This document shows, piece by piece, positions 47,868 through 59,733 of a DNA stretch of 64,000 bases (positions within the stretch are counted from its first letter, which is position 1; every line of letters begins with the position of its first letter). The notes below the pieces were generated by a model. It did not search any database, was not told where the DNA came from, and saw only the letters and a program-made list of their open reading frames with translations. Source of the DNA: Candolleomyces eurysporus (taxonomy: Eukaryota > Basidiomycota > Agaricomycetes > Agaricales > Psathyrellaceae); NCBI GenBank assembly GCA_027579435.1, contig JANBPK010001049.1:1-64000 (forward strand), read 5' to 3'. The translations under genes were made by a program, and so were the position numbers.

Positions 47868-49940
47868 TTTCAGACAGACAGAAAGCAAAGAGCAATGTGT
47901 GCGTGGACGAGCGTGTGTGAAAAAAAGGATTCGTTCAATGGCCTCTTGAATTCAAAAAAGGGACGCAGCTCGTATTCGTCCTTCCCGGAAGAAGTGACGT
48001 TATCCCCTTTGAGCGTGAGAGCCACGAGGATCGAGATCGAGATCTCGCGCTGACAGCATCCGCTCGACTTTTTTCAATTTATTTTTACTTTTAGCCCAAT
48101 CTGTGACGTGGGTGTGACAGNCCCCCCTCCGACTTTAGAGAGGCCTCTCCTCCTGCCCTACTGTCCACCAGCGCATATAGTCTCATCCTCGACATTCACC
48201 TAAGCTTTCATTATCGCAACCCACATGCGACGCCTAGTTACCCTTTGCCGCCGTCGCTCTTGCTCGCTCAAAGACTCGGATGTCGTCATCATGCTTGTCG
48301 TCCCGGATCCCGGAGCCCGTTTCAGCTCTCCTTCGCTGCTGTCTGTCTGAGCTATACTGACTGACCGGAAAACCTTTAATGACACTCTGGTCTGCAGGCT
48401 ATTGTGCGCACTAAAGCGGGCTTGGTGAGGCTCTAACGCCGTGCCAGGCGTTAGCGCTGGTCCGGGATCTCAAGGCCGTCAACTCGCGTGAACGAGCTAC
48501 CTGTCTTGTCTTGTCCGTCTCTGTCCATTATCTATCGCGCAAAGTTTAGAGAAAAGCCAATGCTCCGCTGTCGGCGACGGGCGTAGACCCTCTCGGGGCC
48601 TCCAAAATTACATTCCTCAGGATATCCCGGACGGACGGATGGATGCTTGGACGGAGCGGTGATAACTCTGCCGTGAACATTCATATTTTCCGCCTCATAC
48701 TGTATCTAGCATGTCCCCAATAGAACACCGTTGGGCTCCAATTCAGTCCAATATCTGTTACTCTTTCCAAAGTAGAGCTACAGATGCACCACCGCTACTT
48801 CAGCTGAGTGATGTCATCCAGACCGTATCGAGCTTCCTTCTTCTGTACCACTTGCCTCTTGCAATAACGACGATGAATGCATGCATGCACGTATGCTATC
48901 ATGTCCCTCGATCGGAAATTAAATGATAAATAACGATATCGATCGTTGCAGACTCGGAAAAAGGTGAGCTTGGTTATGAACGTTCAAACAGACTATGTAC
49001 CTTCAATCCGAACTCCATACTACATACTCCGTGGTCAAAGTTCAAAGTGCTCTTCCGCCCCGCACCCCAATTCGCAAGCACAGCCAAGCCAACCTCAAGT
49101 CTGCATTCCACAGTGTCAGCACAATACACATCCGCCTCCGTCGATCATTACTATCGCTTCTCTCTCTCCATGGACGCGACCTTACTTCACCTTGTGCCTC
49201 GACTTCAGGATTCATAATCGGCCACAGAGCCAAGTATTCAAGCCCAAATCCGTACAGCGTCAGCACTGCGCATCGGGTTCCGCCTCCGTTGATCATTACT
49301 ATCACTCCTTCGTCCACCGACCTTGCGCCTCGAGGCCAGGGTCAACACTCGACCAATATCCTTTCTTTCAGCAGCGACGAACACGCGCCTGTACCTCCGC
49401 GATCATGATGGTACCGGACCTCAAAACAATTATAGCGGGGAAGCGGGGCACCTACCACCATCTGCTTACACACGCAATTCGGCTCAGGCTCAGCGATGCC
49501 ATACGACCGCAACGAAGAGCGACCCGACGGGGGCTCTCGTCTATATTCAGATTACTTATTCCGTCCCGCGACCCGCATCGTCGCTACGACCATCCCGGAA
49601 GCAGCGACTAACTCAACTAGGCCTGTGATCACGAGTGCTAGTGAGCGCTTGCTTGCCTGCCCGACTCGAACCCAACACAGAACATAAGATTCGAACAAAA
49701 ACACGCGGCTGATCACCCATCCATCTAAAGTTAAAGTCTTCCCTGCATCCCTTTGAACTTGCCTCTCTCATACTTACCGTCCTCGTGTTCGTTCGAGATC
49801 ATCCCGCCGCACCCTCGAAAGAAGAAGCCTAACTTGGTTTTGTCTTAATTGAACTCTAAACACGCGCGCGAAGAGGGTATTTGGTCTGGAATTACCGCCC
49901 GCGCAGGCCAGGACAACCCTTTGCAATACAGCGCACGCGG
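47868..49940. other. Right flank of the duplication; no convincing gene
   Basis: An open stretch at 48946-49690 has Ser/Pro/Tyr-rich text in more than one frame. It contains an imperfect internal duplication (about 49110-49200 and 49255-49340, both with ccgcctccgtYgatcattactatc). I cannot support a gene model. Confidence 0.35.
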
Positions 49941-50850
49941 TTCATTTCGTTTCTTTTTTCGATTTCATTTTACTAGATGGATGAATGGATGGATAGATGG
50001 ATAAATAAAGCAGGTGGGTGGGTGGGTCAATTGATATTGGACGCCAGAGTTCGTATCGATTAAGAGAAGAGAAGAAGAGTCCTAGAGGCGACGAGCTGTT
50101 GGGTCTTGGAAACACACGCACGCATGGGCGTCGAATCGTCCTCCCGAATTTGGAGTTCACCGCTGCGCAACCCTTGACCAGGGCACACAGTTCATTTCGT
50201 TTCTTTTTCGATTTCATTTTAGATAAATAAAGCAGGTGGTTGGGTGGGTCGATTGATATTGGATGCCAGAGAGTTCGTATTGATCAACTTGAGAGAGAAG
50301 AGAACAGTCTCGACGTGACGAGTTACTGGGTCTTTGAAACACGCATGGCTTTTTGATGCTCCCGAATTCGAAGATATCTATCCCTTACCACCGCGAAACC
50401 CTTGGACAGGGAGCACAGTTCATTTCGTTTGCCTTTCGATTTCATTTTAGATAAATAGAGAAGGTGGGTATTCCTGGGCGAACTGATTCTGATGAAGAGA
50501 AGGGAAGAAGAGCCCTCAATGCGACGAGTTGTTGGGTCTCTGAAACTTGAAGCTTGGCGTTTTTCGTCCCCCCGAACTCAAAGCTATTTAATCCCTTACC
50601 GCTGCGCAGCCCTTGTATAGGGCACACGGTTCATGTTGTCCCTTTTTCGATTTAGATAAATAAAGCAGGAGGGTGGGTGGGTGAATTGAATTTGGACGCC
50701 AGAGTTCGTATCGATTAAGAGAAATGAAGCGAAGAGTCTCGACGAGCTGCATGGTACATACGAAACTTTACTGGGTTTTGGGTCCTTGAAGCCCAAGGAG
50801 GCTTGGCTGTTTTTTATCTTCCCGAATTCCAAGTTATCCATCCCATCGAT
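49941..50850. repeat. Four-copy degenerate tandem repeat of 211-250 bp
   Basis: Units begin with ttcatttcgttt or ttcatgttgt at 49941, 50191, 50419 and 50630. Each contains gatttcattttagataaata, a ggtgggtgggt run, gatattgga, a purine-rich agagaagagaag block, and ends with ccgctgcgcaRcccttg..agggcacac. Unit length falls from 250 to 211 bp across the first three. Confidence 0.8.
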
Positions 50851-53283
50851 TAGATACTATCGATATCCTCAACCGAAAAAATTCTGAGTATGAATACGCG
50901 CTTGGCCCTGGGACAAATGAGGCCCACGCGACAGAGTCCGGGCGGGGACGAGTAGGATCGTCGACGGAGTATATACTTGTTCTCCGGTTGGAAGTGCCCT
51001 ACCATCACACCCCTAGCGCTGCAAAAAATCGTCAGGACCTCCGACTTCCATGATGCCTGCCGGACACACGATCGGCTCGACACGAAACTGAGCTCGATCG
51101 AAAGGGTACACGGTGCTATAATTCTCGCAGCCACATTCCTACTTTCAGAGGATGCCGGGGGGAGGCGAAATCGTCGGTCTTCTCTAGTTTTGCAAAAATC
51201 TGAGAAATGGGCAGTATTGGCCGCCTAGGCAAACTTCCACCGATATTTTTGCGCGATGCTGCGCATCTTACTTGAAGGTGCCCGTATGACTTGGTCATCA
51301 TCATAGTATGTGCTGCGTACACTCGGAGTCTCCGGCGACGGCAGGGAGACCCAGGACCAGACTATGTCAGCGTCGAGAAAGCGATGAATTTCGATTACCC
51401 TTCCCGCGTAATACCATTTTCCTTACATTTTTCCTTCACCCCCGGACTTACTTGCTGTTCACCGTCGATGTGTCAGTCTCTGATTAGCGTTGAGCCGTTG
51501 ACGTAGCTATCGAAACAAGCTTTTTACAAGTCTGTCTGTCAGCCAGTCGCTATAGTAAGCATCTTGAACGTNAAAAAAATAATCAATGTGAATTGAATTG
51601 AACATATATAGTCTGACTATCACCATGCTTGAGGGCTTCTATGTCTTGCAACAACAGACAGGACATGATCATATGAACACGAAATGAATTCATAGATGGT
51701 TGACTAGATTGGCAGCTATACCCAAGAGAGCATACAGACATATAAGACTAGCATTGAGCTTGTCGTCGTCGTCGTCGTATACTACTACTCGGCTCGTGAA
51801 CTTGGTCTGTCGTCGTCTAGATGACGGCGCCAGGTTGCGACGCCTCCCATCCGTTAACTCGGTCCGGACTCCTATGAGGCCCAATTAAGCGCTAACCATC
51901 GACATTCTCACTACTGCCTGCACATTCTTACGTGGCGCCTGCTATCCTCGTACTATCCCCTCCATGAGTCACAGGAACCTGAAAATCAATGACCGAGAAG
52001 CACCGTTCATAAGATGATCATTTTCATGTAGCAGACCCCTCGCACAACTCCGCGCTCTCTCTGAAACGGTAGAACAAACTCCGATTCGCTCACAGCTATT
52101 TGATATGGGCGCTCGCCAAAACTCATACGTCGGCCTCGAGGCAGATGGCTTACGATCGAAGTAGGACGGCGGTTACGGTACGGTACTTGATCACCTTGTT
52201 TGTCGTCTTCGGCTCGAAGCTAGGCACCACATGTACACTAGGACCTAACCTAACGCTGATTGGGGGATCAGCGTCGCCGTCGCAGGTACATATGCTAGTA
52301 GAGATGTAGTTGGGCGTCGGCGCTCACCGACATCTTTCGCCCACCTTGTCACCGAGAGATTCCGATAAGATAATAGCAGATGATTTCATACCGACCTACT
52401 AATCTACTTGTTGGACGTTCATCGATCATCGATCCCAAAAGTATGAAAAATCGAATGTATACCGGATATTCACTCCCAGCGAAGTGGTCCTCAAAACGTG
52501 GCGTGGACGGTGTATAGAAGGAAGGGCATTCAAGTTCCTGAGCACCTTAGTCTGCCTCGAGGCCCAAAATGACATTTCAGATTAAAGCTGGCAGCGGCGG
52601 TGTGGGCGTGGAAAGTACACCAATTGTATAGTAATCGGGCTAGAAGTACCGAGTGGACGTCATACGTACATTGCCGTACCTAGATGTGATCCCCGTCCTT
52701 GTAGGAATTCAGTTCCCTAGAATTTGTTACCTTATCCATCCATATTCAATCGAATTTTTTCTCGGAAAAGTTTGATTCCTGATTCCTGATTCTGCTATAG
52801 AGATTTCGGATAAGATAGCAATTGAGCAATTGAACGACGCAAGGTAGAGAAGGATCCGATTAGATAGGTTTTTTTTGGGGTCGAATAAGCTTTGGGCTGC
52901 AGGGAGGCGCTGAACACGAGGCAATGTGTCAAAGAAACTTCGATTCCATTGGGAGGCAGGCGAAAAGATCGACGAATGTAGACAATTTAGCGCTCGCTTT
53001 GGCGCGCGAGTCCTCCAGGTGAGTGTCAGCCAAAAACACCCGCCGTCTCGCTCGAATTATTGCTTCCCCTCGCTGAGTTGACCCAACAAGAGAAGTTGCG
53101 TCTTCTAGTGGCGGCGTTCGAGTTGAGCTGCTTCGGTATCAGATATGATATGTAAAACCCACGTTTGATGATCACAAGTGCTGCTTTTGGCGGCAAATAA
53201 ATGGAATTCCTCCGACGGCATTTGAGTGAACGGTGGCGCTTCCCTGGGGAGAACGAATTTTGGTCAAGAAGGAAGTAAGGTTT
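50851..53283. other. Gene desert, part 1
   Basis: No ORF has recognisable protein character. There is a short GTC/CGT trinucleotide run near 51763-51778 and a single undetermined base at 51572. No tRNA or rRNA pattern was found by eye. Confidence 0.4.
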
Positions 53284-54405
53284 GGATAAATCTGTTGAAG
53301 AACCCCCCTTTCCCTGATAACCCAAGGGTTTCTCGACAGCGTAACGGGCAACCTGGGTCGCCGAGGGTTAGCATCGCCGGAGGGCTGTGATGGGATCACT
53401 CTTGGCCGGAAAGGGACGGGGCTGGCGCTTTCTGACATTGGGGGCTTGAGTCCTGAACAACGAAAAGATTGGGATTCTCTATGGTAATGTACATACATAC
53501 AGCTGTGCAAGACATTTATTATGCACAAAAGATTGTCNTTTTTTACTTGTTGGATGAAGAAGAGGGCACCTGGTGGTGCGCTATGAAAGAACCTTGTTTG
53601 AGTTCCTGAGTCCTCTGCCCATTGAAACTCATCAGCACAAAGGGAGGCGTGTTGATTCTGTTTTATCGCAGTCTAAAAAATCATTTACACCAGGCTAATG
53701 GAGGTCATTAAGGAGCAACAGAGCGCACCGAACCCACAGATCACGCATGCACGGCGCTTGCAGTCGCTCCGTAGCATAGGTCTGGCCTCTCTTTCTTTCC
53801 TAGTTTTGTATTTCTTTTTCCATCGGTTGCGACAGGCTCTAAATCTTTGAGTATCCTCCCAATTCCCAGCCTATGTATTTTATTTATGCTGAACAATTTA
53901 GAAAATTAAATGAGGGCCTCCTGCCCAAGGCCGGTGGCTTGCTGCCTGCTATCTTCCTTCAGTAATCTCCACCATTCCATTGGCCAGCTGAATCCATGCC
54001 TAATCCCATCAGTATATTACTTCTTTGTAAACAACCTAGGACATCGAGTCCGTGTTGAGGGCCNAAAAAAGTTCTTTCGATCCAGTTCCCAAGTGTGCTC
54101 ATTCAACCTGCTTGCACGAAATAGACCATGGACAATCTCTTTACTAGCAGAGCTTATACAGATGGTTTAAACAGCTCTGCAGTGCTTCACTATACCTCAC
54201 AGCGTGATAAATTCAATACTGTGCTCAGTTGAGCGGCGAGCATCAGCCAGGAGGCGCTGTGCCAAGTGACCAAGAGCGCGCTCTCCGGACGGCAGCCCGG
54301 CCGGTGTCCCAAACACCAGCAAACACAACATTCGACTTGAGAACGGCTTCTTTGCAGAAACCCTGGGTTATCAGGGAAAGGGGGGGTTCTTCAACAGATT
54401 TATCC
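53284..54405. repeat. 1.1-kb structure bounded by 49-bp inverted repeats
   Basis: The arm at 53284-53332 is the reverse complement of 54357-54405 except for two single-base length differences in homopolymers. The interior has no transposase-like ORF. It could be a non-autonomous TIR element or two fragments of one repeat in opposite orientation. Undetermined bases at 53538 and 54064. Confidence 0.65.
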
Positions 54406-57400
54406 GTAAGGTTTCTCGAATATTGACCTGGAATACACACCATTGAGTTTAGACGGGCCACCTCCTTAGATCACCTCGTGAAAATGTCTCAAAATCCAGG
54501 GCAAGCCTCGTGTCCGGCCGACAACATGATATCCAAAATGCCATTTGTGGTCTACGTTTCTCGAGGGCTGTTTGAGTTTGACATTCGCTTACTGCAGCTC
54601 GTACGAGTACTAGGTACTCGGTGCCTTCGAACAAAAAGTTTCCGAGCCATCCTACAGGTAATGAGTTGTCATTGTGAGAAGGATCAGGATGAGAACATAT
54701 CCTCCCGTCCCTTCACTGCAGCAAATACATATCTTCCAGTTCTTCACTTTGGTTCCGAGCCTGGCCAGTCATGGGCGAACGGCCCGTTCCGTGCCATCGT
54801 TAAAGCTTCCGATGGCGCGGATATGGTCCAGACCCTGGATAGAAGAAGAGTAAAACGCCCGAGGTCAATATATCAAAGTTCGACCCTTGCTGTGCAAGAA
54901 TTCTATCGAGGTGCAGGGTTTGCTACAATCCTAGCAACGAGCGCTGCCGAAAGTCTGGGCGGTCGGCTCCCGCTACACCGCGTATGGGTTATGTTTGTAG
55001 GCTCCACATATACGTTAGCAGTCAGTGGGTTTCTTTGTTTGTTCTTCTCGTACGAGGGGCGTCGATTGACGTAGTCTCGCACTCGGGAGCTCCCGTTCTG
55101 AGTGGGTGGAGCTGTGAAATGTGGGTGGAATTTCGAGTAGAATCGGAGGTACATAGACTTTCTCCCAGAATTTTGTGATATGTACATCTGTACTCATTCA
55201 GACCCAAGAGGAAAGTGCGGTCCTTGTTCACCATTCAAAACTACCCGGCGCAAAGTTAACCTTTTTCGAGAGTCACTACTGGCCCCGGTGAAGACTAGAA
55301 GGATTTCAAAGCGGTAAAAAATATGTGCATATGAGGCTAAAGAGTTCAGCGACCACGTCCTGTCACCGCTTCGTAGACTCGTGTTCTTTTAGCGAATTCT
55401 ACCCACTCGGAACGGGAAGGACATTCGTTCAAGTTCACCAAACCAAGGAACTCGAAGGAGTTCCAATGTTCCCGTAGCGCTCCGATACACCGTCGAAAAT
55501 ATTGCGGCTTCAATATTTTTACGGGAGAAACCTCGTCAAAGGTGATCTGAATTTGAACCATTAGGCGATTGGCAATTCAGGCAAAGTTTAGCAAATGCAT
55601 AAAATTAATTCTCCTCGAATTCAGCAGCCATCAATGGTCAATCTTCAGCGTCTACGCCACGCCATTTGCACGACGCCATTCAATATGTCGTCAACTCCCA
55701 GTTTTAAGACGGTGTTCTCTGCTGAATCAACCTCCTCGTGACTGTAATTGGGTGAGCTTAGTGAGCCCACGCGAGTCCTCCCGTGAATTCAGAAATTTTC
55801 CAGGTGGCAAGCAAACACCGTCTACAAAGATATACCCGGCGAGCTTATCGGAATTCACCCAGTTCCAAAAAGAGATTGTCCTAGAACGTTAAACGGTGAT
55901 AATCGAGGTTCGAGTGTGTACATCGAGGAGCTACCGGGTCTAAAAACAGAGGTCTAATGGCCACGTAACACCGAGTAGGTTCACGTACAGCACCTGATGT
56001 TCTCCAGGTGGCGGGGGCGACGGGCAGTCTGTCCGTAGCCGAGACTCTCTTCGACATCAAGCAAAATCAAAGTGTGACTGTTCAATGCGTGGACGATTCG
56101 AACGCCACGAGCTTTTAGCATTCAATGGATCTAGAAAACTGGCCTCGAGTCCCGAGAGCTGCCCAGAGGGTGATAGTGGGGGTTAGGATCAGAACAGAGG
56201 GAGACTTTCTAAAAGGGAATTCATAAAAGCCGGTTCTTCAATGCGCCAGAGGGCTCGGTACGGCTTCACTATTCACACGAACATAGCGGGACGCTGAGAG
56301 GGTTCATTGTACGATAATTGAGCCCACAAAGGAGCTCTAGATTTCCCAGAAGGATAACGAAACGCACCGAGCCAACCGGAGGGACGCCAGTTGGAGTAGG
56401 TTAGCCTGAGGGTAACGTTAGCACATCGCGGAGAAATATTTGGGGTGCCCGAGCGTCAAGGGGATGGGCGCCAGTGAAAATTCTTGGAAGATTCAGACAT
56501 AAATGTGATTGATCAACCCGTCAGTCAGGAAGCCGTCGTCGAGGTCCGGGCATTCGTTTGCCACAGGGGCTTGGAGCTAATCAATGGACGCGGGGAGGGA
56601 CAAGAGATTGAGAGCCTAGGGGATAGAGTCTGGCGTGAGCCGACAAGATGGATCCTGGGGGGAAGCCGTTGCGGACCATCGGCTCATCCGTCATGTGGCA
56701 TTGCTTTCATACTGCAGATAACGGATTGAGCTGGACAAGCTTCAGGTAGGGTCGGGAGAGAAAAGGCGAAACGTAGACATCGGATTTTTCGTTCACCAGT
56801 TTTGAAGTCTCAAAAAAGCCTCGCTACCGAGCAGAAGATCACCTATATTCAGTCGCAAGTAGATCCCATGCCACAAGCATCGAACAGGTCCAGTTCTTCA
56901 CACCCCAAAATACATGGGAACGAGGGAGAACGCCGCCGAAGCATACCGTGTTGACGCCTACTGAAAGGGAATGAAGAGTTGATAGAGCGAAAGGAAGCTA
57001 AACACAGAGCGCGTTAGTGTTATGTACGCCCATGCAAATAGGCTTCGAACTTCAATTCAATTGGTCGCCGCTCAATGAACACCAAATGAACATGGCACGG
57101 CATGGTAACCTTGTTCCCTCATATCGCAACCTTCGTGTCACCGATCGCTCAACGAGGATACCCACTTCTGTTGTAAATAGGAATGTTAGCGCGCTGCCGC
57201 CGTCCAAAGTCCGCAAAATGAGCCACACACGGGTACCACAGCCAGAGGAGAAAAGTACAAGAGGCCTGCGAAATTCTCGTAAGAATTCGAGGGGCGTAGT
57301 TCTTCACTCCTTCCATAAGGAATAAAATTGGGGCCTTCGAGGTTAAACCTTACCGCTACTTATATCCACCGATACGGCCTGAAGCCGGAGGCGACCTTCG

Positions 57401-59733
57401 ATAAGATTTCTGCACTTATGCTTCAACTGAAGCAGATCAAATTCGGAGGACTTGTGGAGTGTTCAGACATTCCTTCATCCCCTTAGTAACTAGACCATGC
57501 TCACCAGCTGCGATGATCGCTTTAGCACGCCGTTTGCTGGATGGGAGCACTGATACCTTCCCGATGCGTTAGAATCTGTAGAACGAAGTTTCAGCACCAT
57601 TCTACCTCACGAGAAAGCCGATGCGTCGGAGAGGGCTACGGCCACGTAGCAGTGACTTTCCTGCACTGGCTTCACTGCCCCCCGTAAATATCCAGAGGAA
57701 TGGGTCGTCGAAATCCCCCTGGAGGAAGTGAGGAACGGGGATAAAGGAATGTTGCTGTACGCAGGGCTGATGTGATGATTGAAGTGATACCAAGATATAA
57801 CCTAGGGTTAAGGTTCAAGATAGTGTTAGGGGGGCGTCACGCTGTGACACATTTTAATTTCCTCGAAAACTCTTCTGTGATTTGAAGGGATCAGCGTCGA
57901 CTCTCCCCGCATTGCTGCGTAGCTCGCGCTCTTCCCCTTCCGCAAGGTTTTTGCGGAGTCTATCTATTCCTCGGCGTTCTTTGGAACGTCTATGATGACG
58001 AGGCTATGTCAGGCTTTTCCAGAAAGCGGCCTCGGTTCTGACTTCAGGCTCAAACTTCGAGTTGAAGATTGGGCAAAGCTGGATATAGAAACCATCCGAG
58101 CCCGTGGGCACACAGACGACCCTGGAGGGAATGGATCACCCTGGCCGTGTCATGCATGCACGTACGTTGGTGGATACTCAAGAAGAACCGGTGGCTCCAA
58201 CCTAGAATTCTGCACCAGTTGGGACAATCGCGTGCATGAACAGGCCGACAAATTTTGGGTAGATTGCTGTGTCAATACACACCGGCTAGAAACTCCTAAA
58301 TTCACAGTCTCTTTGAAGGGACTCCGGTTCGGATGTCCAAAGGGAGGGCTATTGTGATCCCATGTCTGCAACGACGGGAGCACACTCCCACCCACTCTGG
58401 CATTTTTTGCGGAAGATGGGAATGCTATCGGTGTGAGGGAGAACATGGATATCCCGTTTCGAATCAGCAGGTATGTGAATTCCAGGCATCTGCCGTGGGC
58501 GTGGCGAACTCATTCTCGAAAGACGACCGAAGGCACGTTAATTAGTGCACGCCGCTTTGACGCGCATCGCCCGTCGACATCAATTCCATCACCGCGGCGA
58601 GCCCTTGTCTTCGACACGCGATTCCACAACCACCGTCGAAGCCAGGCGCAGATCAAGAGCGTTCTAGAGCCCGGGATTCTTGAAGCTTGATGCTCCAGTG
58701 CTCCAGTGCCCGAACTGGGTCTTGCATTTGTCGACGTTTTAGGTATGTGCTGATCTTTACATTCTCTCTTCGGATTCCACTAATTATGCGGCGTCCTCTG
58801 TTCAGGATATCTTGTACGCAGCGGCTCCGAACCTCGGAGAAAACTGGCTATGCAATTTCTTCTAGCGCTGCAAAAGATTGACATGGGATCCACTTTGCAC
58901 CTCCGACTCGGTGTATATCCGGTAGTACATTTTAATGCGCCCCCTCCCTCCAAGCGTTTGTATTGACTTTGGGGTGCTAACAAGAGTACTACGCGATCAG
59001 GAAGCCTCGAAGAGGTTTGCTTGGGTAAAGAAGTAGCGGGCGAGTTCGAACTTCGCGCCACCCTTCCCGCCCAATTCCGATCACGTTTCTCTAGCTGTGA
59101 CGTCACGGCGCTTGGTGCCATTTCACCATCGTCTGACGGCCAGGACACTGAATCTTCTAGTTCGTATCTACCTGGCCATAGAACAACAAGATCCAGAGAC
59201 CCGTGATTTAACCTGATTCAATTGCTGCGAGATTGCTTCACACGGTTCAGCTTTAGATTCCTCCCGAGCCTATTGGTTCAGGCACCATCGGGCGCATGCA
59301 CTGGCACATACTCAATACTCAACCCTTTCTTGATGTGATGTGATACGACCGTTTAGCTTGGGTGTTCCCTACCTTCGTGAACCCCTGTCCGGCGCACGAA
59401 GGAACACTCGATAGAGCTATGTACATCGTACTGCGTTTCTCACAAGTCCATTAAATTCAGGATTGTTTCGGGCGTACATCATACAGCAGACTGAATTCTC
59501 GTTTCGAGTCGAAATAGCCGAGTAGTATATACATTCAAGAATACATAATTATGCTAGAAGAGTCGCCCGTTTCTTCAGAATACAAAATGAAGAGTCCTTC
59601 AGATGACACAAATGAGTTCGTGCAAAGCTTGTGCTTCATTCATTATAAGCACACCCATCAATGGACCAATTCTCCTCCTGAACCTCCCTCCTGACCGAAA
59701 AGTTACTGATTGTCGCAACGTTCGCCTCCAATT
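54406..59733. other. Gene desert, part 2
   Basis: ORFs are short, spread over both strands and without recognisable motifs. The longest (54478-55074 and 57992-58357) have no family resemblance or splice context that I can defend. It may hold decayed repeats. Confidence 0.4.

Noticed and set aside
57992..58357. 121-residue ORF in the gene desert
   Set aside because: No family resemblance, no splice-site context and no neighbouring coding signal; length is within chance for this composition.
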